Assembly (NCBI GenBank): GCA_029237695.1 | Contig: CM055271.1 | Coordinates: forward strand, 79,681,488-79,745,487 | DNA length: 64,000 nt | Direction of reading: 5' to 3' | Source: Conchocele bisecta | Taxonomy: Eukaryota > Mollusca > Bivalvia > Lucinida > Thyasiridae | Part shown: piece after piece, positions 33,501 through 45,500 of the stretch | Position numbering within the stretch: the first letter of the stretch is position 1 | How the letters are laid out: every line of letters starts with the position of its first letter | Notes under the pieces: generated by a model | Seen by the model: only the letters and a program-made list of their open reading frames with translations | Told to the model about the DNA's origin: nothing | The model's database searches: none | Translations under genes and position numbers: made by a program

Positions 33501-36500
33501 GTTGCATATTAAGGAAAATATCAAATAATACTTACTTTGGAGTGGGCGATCGTTGTTGTTGTAACCACGTGATCATGCACCTTGCATTTGTCCTGGGTTG
33601 TCATGCAATTTGACTGGAATAATCGGGTGTTACCTGTACAAGTTGTTCGTAATCTAGAAACAGCACGTTGTCGTCATGGCGATGTTCCCAGTATTGTAGC
33701 ACGTGTAGCCACCAGGGGCATACGAATGCTGAAACAAAGTTGAAGGTTCACAAACGAATACAACCGACGATATTTTCGTTTGAATATCCGGCTTTGAACA
33801 TTTAAATGAAATGCCTGTCGTTTTTTTCCACGCATTGTTTTCATTGTTGTTAATTAGAAAACGATGTTTAAACCAACGAAAACATCGTTTTGGTTATTAT
33901 AAAAAAACGAAAACGATTTGATATGCAAGAAGTGTACTGCTCGCATTTCATCAATGAAACAGCCATCATGCTTCTAAAAAGCAACACAGATTGTTATTTG
34001 GCTACAGGGGTCCGTTTCACTAAACTTCCTAAGACTAAAGTGTTCGTAAGTGCAAACTTATGATAGTCTGTAAATTCCACATTAACACTGTTTTCTTGTA
34101 AACAATTATTGGATTTACATTTATTGAGCATAGGCTGCATATGCAGCCTATGCTCAATAAATTTAAATCCATCAATTGAAATTCCCAGAGAATCCTAAAT
34201 TCGCACTTTACGAACATTTTAGTCGTACGAAATTTAGTGAAACGGCCCCCTGAAGTGTGCTATTTGATTTGTAGCTACACTAGTAGCAAATCCCATAAGC
34301 CCCATGTCCCCCAGTCACAGCCACAAATTTGCATCTGCATGTACGTACCTTAAGTTATATAGTTTCTCTAAGCCCTGACGCCTTACTCAAGCGTGCCAGG
34401 GCGTGCTAAAACCTCAAACCCCGTTTTCTAGTGGCACATAATGTACAGCGAAAATGTGTTGTACGTTCCCAAACGGATGGACAACGAAGCGAAAACGTGT
34501 TGTACAACGTTTAATGTGCATAGACACGATTATTGTTTAGTTGTTATATTTTCGTTTAAATACCCGGTTTTGAAATATTTATATCAACGTTTCTTTCAAC
34601 GCATCGATTTGACATCGTTTTCTTTGTTTTTAATTAGTAAATGCTGTTTTTGTTGGTTTAAATGTTAAACCAACGAAAACATCGTTTTCTAATTATAAAA
34701 ACGAAAACGGTGTCACAACGATGTGTAAACGATAGGCAATCGTTGGTCTGTGGACCCAGGAACAAATCCCGACTGTGCCAGGCGCTGATCAAGGCGCATG
34801 TGTGTCAGGCGCATGCCCCCTCCAACATTTACCGAGTTCAGATAATAACCCATTGCTTTTATTATATACCTACACTCCCGCCTGCGATTCGCTTACCAAG
34901 AATTGCAATCCAGCGGTCCTTGAATTGCAATTCTTCCCCTCTGGAATTGCAGTCTAATTGCAGTCTAATTGCGGTCCAAACGCGGTCCCGTTTTTGCGGT
35001 CATTCTTTCGCGATACCGTTTGTGCGGTCATTCTTTCGCGGTCCAGTTTGTGCGGTCATTCTTTCGCGATACCGTTTGTGCGGTCATTCTTTCGCTATTT
35101 CCGGTAAAAACTTACCGTATCATCGTATAGTACAGTTTGTTTACATATCAGTGATTATACAAACGTACTATACGAATATTATACAAACATACGATATCCG
35201 TTCGCATATACGATATATCCGTACGGATATGGTATGAATATAAAGTGGGTCATCCTGTGGTTAAATATACCGATGCACCGGTTGATTTCGAATGTAAACA
35301 TCCGGTTTTCATTTCGATCATCTGCCATAATTTGAAGTTTTTCAAAATGAATAAATGTTCAGTTTTACGATACAGAAACAATATTTAAAACTGAGGATTT
35401 GTGAAGTACGGTATCACTGTACATATACATGTGTGTTCAATATACAGTAATTCATCACTGTACTCCGCACCACCGCCGGGGACACAAAACAATGATCCCC
35501 CACGCACACCAGCCATCTACATTTGGCGTCCTAAAAGTTCTGGTCTATATCCCACACGTGGGAACAATGTGTATCACCACCACCACCAGTTTTTGTCTAT
35601 GACTACACTACACCCCCCCCCCGCCCCGCCCCCGCCCCCGACCACCACTTCTGTCTGTAATGCAGGATGACGTGGCCGACTGATCAAGTGCTAAACTAGT
35701 CCTGGTGCGATGACCGACTGATCAAGTGCTATACTAGTCTTGGTGCGATGGCCGACTGATCAAGTTCTAAACTAGTCATGGTGCGATGGCCGACTGATCG
35801 AGTGCTATACTAGTCCAGGTGCGATGGCCGACTGAGCAAGGGCTAAGCTAGTCTTGGTGCGATGGCCGACTGATCAAGTTCTAAACTAGTCGTGGTGCGA
35901 TGGCCGACTGATCAAGTTCTAAACTAGTCCTGGTGCGATGGCCGACTGATCAAGGGCTACAATAGTCATGGTGCGATGGCCGACTGATCAAGTTCTAAAC
36001 TAGTCATGGTGCGATGGCCGACTGATCGAGTGCTATACTAGTCCAGGTGCGATGGCCGACGAGCAAGGGCTAAAAATAGTCTTGGTGCGATGGGCCGACT
36101 GTCAAGTTCTAAACTATCGGTGCGATGGCCGACTGATCAAGTTCTAAACTAGTCCTGGTGCGATGGCCGATTGAGCAAGGGCAAACTAGTCTTGGTGCGG
36201 TGGCCGACTGATCAAGTTCTAAACTAGTCCTGGTGCGATGGCCGCCACTGATCAAGTTCTAAACTTAAGTCCTGGTGCGATGGCCGACTGAGCAAGGCAA
36301 AAACTAGTCATGGTGCGGTGGGCCGACTGATCAAGTTCTAAACTAGTCCTGGTGCGATGGCCGACAGATCAAGGACTAAACTAGTCTTGGTGCGATGGCC
36401 GACTGATCAAGTTCTAAACTAGTCGTGGTGCGATGGCCGACTGATCAAGTTCTAAACTAGTCCTGGTGCGATGTCCGACCGATCGAGTGCTATACTAGTC

Positions 36501-39500
36501 CTGGTGCGATGGCCGACTAATCAAGGCTAAACTAGTCGCAGTGCGATGGCCCCGACTGATCAAGGGCTAAACTATTCCTGGTGCGATGGTCGACTGATCA
36601 AGTTCTAAACTAGTCCTGGTGCGATGGCCGACTGATCAAGTTATAAAACTAGTCCTGGTGCGATGGCCGATGATCGAGTGCTATACTATCCTGGTGCGAT
36701 GGCCGACTGATCAAGTGCTAAAGTAGTCCTGGTGTGATCCCCGACTGATCAAGTTCTAAACTAGTCCTGGTGTGATGGCCGACTGATTGAGTGCTATACT
36801 AGTCCTGGTGCGATGGCCGACTGATCAAGTGCTAAAGTAGTCCTGGTGTGATGGCCGAATGATCTAGTGCTATACTCGGCATGGCCGACTGATCACGTGC
36901 TATACTGGGCATGGTGAGATGGCCAACTGATCAAGTGACATACTGGGCATGGTGCAATGGGCAACTGATCAAGCGCTATACTAGTTATGGTGCGATGGCA
37001 GACTGATCAAGTGCTCTACTAGTCCTGGTGCGATGGCCGACTGATCAAGTGCTATACTCGGCATGGCGACTGATCACATGCTATACTGGGCATGGTGAGA
37101 TGGCCAACTAATCAAGTGCTATACGTACTGGGCATGGTGAAATACTACACTCCCGCCTGCGATTCACTTACCAAGAATTGCAATCCAGCGGTCGTTGAAT
37201 TGCAATTCGTCCGCTCTGAAATTGCAGTCTAATTGCGGTCCAATCGCGGTCCCGTTGTTGCGGTCATTCTTTCGCGATACCGTTTGTGCGGTAATTCTTT
37301 CGCGGTCCAGTTTGTGCGGTCATTCTTTCGCGATAAACCGTTTGTGCGGTCATTCTTTCGCTATTTCCGTTAAATTACTTACCGTATCATCGTATAGTAC
37401 AGTTTGTTTACATTATACAAACGTACTATACGAATATTATACAAAAAACATATGATATCCGTTCGTATATACGATATATCCGTACGGATATGGTATGAAT
37501 ATACAGTGGGTCATCGTGCGGTTAAAATATACCGATGCACCGGTTCATTTCGCATGTATACATCCGGTTTTCATTTCGATCATATGCCACAATTTGAAGC
37601 TTTTCAAATGAATAAATGTTCAGTTTTACGATACAGAAACAATTTAAAATTTAAAATGATTGTGAAGTACGGTATCACAGTGCATATACATGTGTGTTCA
37701 ATACAGTTAATTCATCAGTAATTCATCATTGTACTCCGCACCACTGCCGGGGCACAAAACAATGATCCCCCCACACACACCAGCCATCTACATTTGGCGT
37801 CCTAAAAGTTTCGGTCTTATATCCCACAGTGGGAAACAATGTGTATCACCACCACCACCAGTTTTTGTCTATGACTACACAACACCCCCCACCCCCGACC
37901 ACCACTAAACTAGTCCTGGTGCGATGGCCGACTGATCGAGTGCTATACTAGTCGTCCTGGTGCGATGGCCGACTAATCAAGGGCTAAACTAGTCTCAGTG
38001 CGATGGCCGACTGATCAAGGGCTAAACTATTCCTGGTGCGATGGTCGACTGATCAAGTTCTAAACTAGTCCTGGTGCGATGGGCCGACTGATCAAGTTAT
38101 AATAGTCCCGGTGCGATGACCGACTGATCGAGTTCTATACTAGTCCTGGTGTGATGGCCGACTGATTGAGTGCTATACTAGTCTGGTGCGATGGCCGACT
38201 GATCAAGTGCTAAAGTAGTCCTGGTGTGATGGCCGAATGATCTAGTGCTATACTCGGCATGGCGATGGATCACCGTGTACTGGGATGGTGAGATGGCAAC
38301 TGATAAGTGCTATACTGGGCATGGTGCAATGGGCGACTGATCAAGCGCTATACTAGTTATGGTGCGATGGCAGACTGATCAAGTGCTCTGCTAGTCCTGG
38401 TGCGATGGCCGACTGATCAAGTGCTATCTCATCATGGCCGACTGATCACGTGCTATACTGGGCATGGTGAGATGGCCAACTAATCAAGTGATATACGTAC
38501 TGGGCATGGTGAAATACTACACTCCCGCCTGCGATTCATAAGTAATTCATCATTGTACTCCGCACCACCGCGGGGACACAAAACAATGATCCCCCACACA
38601 CACCAGCCATCTACATTTGGCATCCTAAAAGTTCCGGTCTATATCACCACCACCACCACCACCACCACCACCACCAGTTTGTGTCTATGACTACACTACA
38701 CCCCCCCCCCCGACCACCACTTCTGTCTGTAACGCAGGATGACGTGGCCGACTAATCAAGTGCTAAACTAGTCCTGGTGCGATGGCCGACTGATCAAGTG
38801 CTATAATAATAGTCTTGGTGCGATGGCCGACTGATAAAGTTCTAAAGTAGTCTTGGTGCGATGGCCGACTGATCAAGTTCTAAAACTAGTCGTGGTGCGA
38901 TGGCCGACTGATCAAGTTCTAAACTAGTCATAGGTGCGATGGCCGACTGATCGAGTGCTATACTAGTCCTGGTGCGATGGCCGACTGATCAAGGGCTAAA
39001 CTAGTCTCGGTGCGATGGCTGACTGATCAAGGGCTAAACTATTCCTGGTGCGATGGTCGACTGATCAAGTGCTAAACTAGTCCTGGTGTGATGGCCGGAC
39101 TGATCAAGTGCTATACTCGGCATGGCCGACTGATCACGTGTTATACTGGGGCATGGTGAGATGGCCAATTGATCAAGTGCTATGCTGGGCATGGTGCAAT
39201 GGGCGACTGATCAAGCGCTATACTACTTATGGTGCGATGGTAGACTGATCAAGTGCTCTACTAGTCCTGGTGCGATGACCGACTGATCAAGCGCTATACT
39301 AGTTATGGTGCGATGGCAGACTGATCAAGTGCTCTACTAGTCCTGGTGCGATGGCCGACTGATCAAGTGCTACATGTATACTCGGCATGGCCGACTGATC
39401 ACGTGCTATACTGGGCATGGTGAGATGGCCAACTGATCAAGTGCTATACTGGGCATGGTGAAATGGGCGACTAATCAAGCGCTATACTACTTATGGTGCG

Positions 39501-42500
39501 ATGGCAGACTAATCAAGTGCTCTACTAGTCCTGGTGCGATGACCGACTGATCAAGGGCTAAACTAGTCCTGGTGCGATGGCCGACTGATCAAGTTCTATA
39601 CTAGTCCTGGTGCGATGGCCGACTGATCAAGGACTACACTAGTCCTGGTGCGATGGCCAACTGATCAAGGGCTAAACTAGTCCTGGTATGATGGCCGACT
39701 GACCAAGGGCTAAACTAGTCCTGGAGCGATGGCCGACTGATCTAGTTCTATACTAGTCATGGTGAGATTGCCGACAGATCAAGTGCTAAACTAGTCCTGG
39801 AGCGCTGGCCGACTGATCAAGTTCTAAACTAGTCCTGGTGCGATGGCCGACTGATCGAGTGCTATAATTGTCCTGGTGCGATGGTCGACTGATCAAGGGC
39901 TAAACTAGTCCCGGTGCGATAGCCGACTGATCAAGTGCTATACTAGTCCTGGTGTGATGGCCGACTGAACAAGTTTTAAACTAGTCCTGGTGCGATGGCC
40001 GACTGATCAAGTGCTATACTAGCTAGTCCTGGTGAGATGGGAAACTGATCAAGTTTTAAACTAGTCCTGGTGTGATGGCCGACTGATCAAGTTCTAAACT
40101 AGTCCTGGAGCGATGTCCCGACTGATCAAGTGCTAAACTAGTCCTGGTGTGATGGCCGACTGATCAAGTGCTAAACTAGTCCTGGTGCGATGGCCGACTG
40201 ATCAAGTGCTAAACTAGTCATGGTGTGATGGCCGACTGATCAAATCGCATGCCATAATAACTAGATGGCCATGGCCTGCATGTCGTGCCCGCCGAGGCAT
40301 TTGATAGTACAAACAATTTTTTTTATTGCAACAAAGCTTTAGCCCGTTGACGTAAAAACATGCCGACACCCGCCGAGGCTTTCATAGTATACCCAAAAAT
40401 AAAAACTTTAACTAAAAAACACTTTAACCAAAAACTTTATCCTGAATGCACACCAATGTGCCAACTATATCGCTCTGTCTGCAAGCGGGCCCAACAAAAA
40501 CTTTAAGGGAAATTTCAAAGTAATTTGACCGTGACATTGGGCACATATAAATAATATGAAAATGTGGGTGACAAATACACCGTATGTGAAGTTTCGAGTG
40601 AATTGGTGAAGCGGTTTCAGAGATATAGTGTTTCTTAAAGGTACATGCCCACTCAGTAGGCACAAAATGTTCTTTATATCAGAGACATCATCTGAGACAT
40701 TTTCTGGCAATAAACATTAATTCACCATTAATACACATATTTATTGGCATTATTATACATTTTATATCAGACGTAAATTTCCACACTGCTATCAGGGGCG
40801 ATAACCGTGTTTCCTTAAAATGTTACCAAGACATTACTATTTATTTTTTTGATGTGCAATGATCATACTTTATAATCTGTCGAAAACATTATTTTTTCAG
40901 GGAAAACACATTTAATTAGTATAAGTAATTAAAAAATATCATGCCCCATTTGCCTATGAAAATAGCCTGATACACCGCGTGTCACTATCAGTGAAATAAA
41001 CATTACTAAATGATTATATCCATATAACGGGCACTCGTAATGTTTAGAACTGGTGGAATAGTGACAAAATTATACACTTATTTAATTCTACAAATAACTG
41101 AGAATACACATAACTTTAATTGTTGTGCCTACTGAGTGGGTATGTACCTTTAATTAGCATAAATTATTAAAAAACAAGAAATGCGTCTGTCGAACGCGGA
41201 TGCCACCTGCAGCATATTTGAGAAACTGTGACAAAGTGGTTAACCGAAAAGTGTGACGGACGGACAGACGGACGGACGGTCCAAACACTATATGCCACCC
41301 GTTTCTTCGAAACCTGGTGGCACAAAAATATCATGCCTCATTTGAATATGAAAATAGCTTGATACCACTGCTAGTCATTATCAGTAAAATAAATATTACA
41401 AATGATATATATGGATAGCGGGCACACATAATTTTTAGAACTGGTGGAATAGTGACACAATTATACACTTATTTAATTGCTATAAAGAACAGTTTGTGCC
41501 TACTGAGTGGGCATGTACCTTTAAAAACTTTAACCTTAAATCCAAAAAATTTACAACCGGACGGATGTACGTACGTACGTATGTAGGCCAATGTGACAAC
41601 TATATCGCACTGTCCACATGCAGGCATGTCAAAAACTTTGAGGTAAATTTGAAAGTAATTTTACCTTGATATTGGGCACAGGGGTTGCAGGAGTTGAGCA
41701 TAGAATGAAAATATGGATGATGATAAACACACATGTGAAGCTTCGAGTGAATTGGCGAAGCTGTTTCTGAGATATAGTGTTCTTAAAAACTTTAACCTAC
41801 GGTAAATAAAAATCAGATGGCCATGGCCCGCATGTTGAGCCCACCGAGGCTTTGATGGTGTCCGAGTATATTTATTTGAAGTTTGAATTAACGTATGTAA
41901 AAGCTTTAACGCAAATTTGAAAGTCATTTGACCTTGATCTTGGGCATGTGGGTCGCATGCGTGGGCTATATGAAAATATGGATGATAATAAAGAATTATC
42001 TGAAGTTTGAAGCAAATCTGGGCAAGTGTTGTGGAGATATAAGGTATGCAAAAACTTTAACAAAAATTTCAAAGTCATTTGACCTTGACCTTGGGGCACA
42101 GGGGCCGCATGAGTGGGAGACAGAATGAATATATGGATTATGACTAATAAGCATTTGATGTTTCAAGTCAATGTGACTTAGGATATGGTATTTAAAAACA
42201 TACACCGATTTCGGACGGACTGACGCACGGACGTCATTGTGATCACTAAGTCTCGCTTTCCGCAAGCAGGCTCGGCAAAAAAAATACAGATGGACGTCAA
42301 TGTGCAGACTATATCGCACTGTCCGCAGGCGGTCGCGACAACAATTGTCCAACCCCTTTTTAAAGGTGCAAGCCCACTCAGTAGGCTAAAAATTCTCTTT
42401 ATGGGAATTAAATAAGTGTATAATTGTCACTATTCCACTACTTTAATATAAACATTACGAGTGCCCGCTATACAGATATAATCATTTGGTAATATTTATT

Positions 42501-45500
42501 TTACTGATAGTGACGCGCGGTGGTATCGGTATTTTCATGTGCAAATGGGGCATGATATTTTATAATTATTATACTATTAAATTAGATGCAAATCAACTGA
42601 AAAAAAAATTGACAGATTATAAAGTATGTTCATTGCACATCAAAAAATAAAAAATAAATACAGAATAAAAATAGTAATGTCCGTTAACATTTTAAGGAAA
42701 CACGGTTATCGTCCCTGATATCAATGTGGAAATTTTCTTCTGATATAAAATGATAATAATGCCAAACAATACGTGGGTAATGGTAAATGATTGTTTATCT
42801 GGCCAGAAAATGTCTCCGATGATGTCTCTGACATAAAGAACATTTTGTGCCTACTGAGTGGGCATGTACCTTTAACGCTAGCTCCGCCCTGTCCAGTGAG
42901 ACCTATGCATGTGTTAAGTTTCATAAAAATATTGCAAAGGGTGTTCGCGTTATGCTCCGGACAAATCAGTGCGCGAAAAAAACAAAGGGAGATAACTAAA
43001 CTAGAAAATGTGTTCATAGAACACGGATACCCCACATATCGCTTTGATAGTAAACAAGGCAAAATTCCAGTGTCCAAAAGGGAGAGATAATCCATGACAC
43101 GGGGTTCGAATCAAAAATCGAAATAAACTTTCCGCATCTACTCATCATAAGGAAGCTACATATCAAATTTCAGTGCTGTAGCTATTACAAAAGTTTTACG
43201 AGTTACAAGGCAAAATTTTCAAATTCTAATTCAAAAAGAGGGAGATAATCCATGACTCGGGGGTCGAATGAAAATAAACTTTGCAAATCTACTCATCATA
43301 AGGACATACCAAGTTTCAGGTGTGTAGCTATTAGGGTTTAAAAGTTTTACGAAATACAAGACAAAATTGGAAAATTCTAACTTGAAAAGGGGGAGATAAT
43401 CCATGACCATGGGGTCGAATCAAACATACATGTACCAAGTTTCAGGTATGTAGCTATTACGGTTTAAAAGTTTTTCGAGTTACTAGGTTGGTGACAGACG
43501 GAAGAACGGACAAGGTCAAGGGTAACACTAAATGCCCCCTCCTCTATCGTGGTGAGGCAAAAGTTGTCATATACAAGTAACTTACCTTAATTTATCAGTT
43601 ACACATCAGACGATGAATGAACTTTAATTCTGGTGTAGAATATTAAAGTTATTCATTATATTCAATAGTGCTGCTTTGACATGACGTGAAATTAAAACAT
43701 CATGACATGATCTGGAAGAAAAAAACCACAGACCAAGCACGCATATTCAGAATCACGTCTGTCGGTTCTTATCCAGCTCCGATTTCTGTCACCTGTCCAC
43801 AAAATCCAGAATCCAACATTTGTCGCAAATTTAATCCTCTATGTTGGTGTACGTTAGAACAAAATGTCACTTAGTATATTATCCAATCCATTGTAATCTC
43901 TTGTTTCTCTAAATAAATGCGTTCCAACAATCCTGTAGCTGCTATCGTGATAAAAAATGTTAAAGGTTCCGTCAGCGCCTCACATATTGATCTTAATATC
44001 CACCATTTTGATTCCAAGTACCAGAATAATGATGTTTCCATGCGCCGTCGTAGTGTTATCTGTCAGATTCCGTTGTTTATTTGATCAAATTGATGGACAA
44101 ATTTGTGTCCGCTAATGTCGCCAAGAGCATAATCTGTGACGTTGACTGTAATAATTTGGCATAACTTCTAGCTTGTGAATTTTTGGTTGAATGAAGTGAT
44201 CACTATGGTGAATAAGTGTGTATTTGTGCCCGGTTTGCTCAGCAGGTAGAGCGATGGTGTGGTAAACCAGAGATCCCCGGTTCGATTCCGGGCTGGTGCA
44301 CATCTTTCTCACCCTGTGACATTTAGCGCCCAACGTAGTTGCGGGAAGTAACTCTGCAGAATACTCCCGCATCGTCCGTACCGAGAGTTTATAATGGTGC
44401 TCTCCGTAGGTTTCCCCTGCAAAGTACCAAATCACATCTGATTTGCACTTCAACTGTTAATTGCGACATATTTTCTTGTATTTTTTCAATTGAAAGAAAT
44501 GTCAGTATTATACTGATTCATTTCTGTGTAATAAGTACAGAAAAATATGTCACAATTAACAGCTAAAGCGCGAATGAGATCCGATTCGGTACTCTGCAGG
44601 AAAAACCTATGGAGCACCGGAACTCTGGGTACGGACGATAATTGAGTATTCTGTTGCCCAACAAAGGACCGCGACTGATAAATACTCCCAAATTGTACCC
44701 AAACATATGGAATTCGGAGACAAAAATTAAACATAGAATTCGAGGACGAATTTCAATTTGGTGGAGAAGAATGTCACAGTACGCAACTGACCATGGGGAT
44801 GAAGTGTGTATGATCTGTGCGTTGTTAGCTTGCTCGGTAGAGTCATGGGCATGGTACGGTAAACATGAGGTCCCTGGTTCGATTCCGGGCCGTTATTTAT
44901 CTTTCTCACTCTGTGACACAAGTAAACCGTTTTATTTTAAATAAATGGCTATCACCGGAATAAATATTATCTTCACAAAATTTGAATCGGGCCAATAGAA
45001 ATCAACAGCTAGAACAGAACGTTTGCAGTAATATAAATCTAATTCCAAAATAAATTTTTAATATTTTAATTTTTATGATCAGGTTTCGAAAATTAAAATA
45101 TGCTTTTCTTTTAAAATTATTATCAATATGTTCACCATGTTATTATGGTTAATATGCAATTCACAGTCTCCTTGCAGCTTGAAATTGAAAGACATTATGA
45201 AAAGTTGTATTGATCTCAGAAATTGTCATGTCGACTATAGGATCGCGTCGAAATAATGTCAACATAATACGGAAACGTAATTTGATACCGACGAAAAAGT
45301 AAACAAAACGCAAAATTGATGCTTTGTTTTGCTATATTATACCGTAGACCACACATTGTCATTTGATTTTATATGAAAATAAATATATTGTCAGCATGGT
45401 GGTGTCTATTAATGTGTTCTTGATTTTCGGAACGGCAGTGAGTGAGTGACGACATTTTGTTTTGTCCAAGAAATTGTCAAGGTCAATGTTTCACTGTTTG

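Larger units (their letters stand above)
40246..44560 (+). repeat. Duplicated block B (partner of 24701-28960)
   Basis: See block A. Differences include an extra degraded TTAA MITE segment (41335-41527), a TTAA MITE at 42360-42875 that block A lacks, and small indels. Several frames (for example 42721-43095 minus) are made by MITE text and are not genes. Confidence 0.8.
44190..44918 (+). mobile_element. tRNA-bearing TRIM, third copy, with nested MITE
   Basis: LTR 1 with eroded start to TGTGACA 44321, remnant TAGCGCCCAACG, MITE 44335-44655 (right terminus missing), internal text CCCAACAAAGGACCGCGACT, purine tract GGTGGAGAAGA, LTR 2 44772-44918 (TGTCACAGTACG...TGTGACA). tRNA-like units at 44228-44301 and 44816-44895. 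Confidence 0.7.

Noticed and set aside
34662..35237. 191-codon plus-strand ORF
   Set aside because: Runs through three different repeat families, including the 28-bp subrepeats, with no domain.
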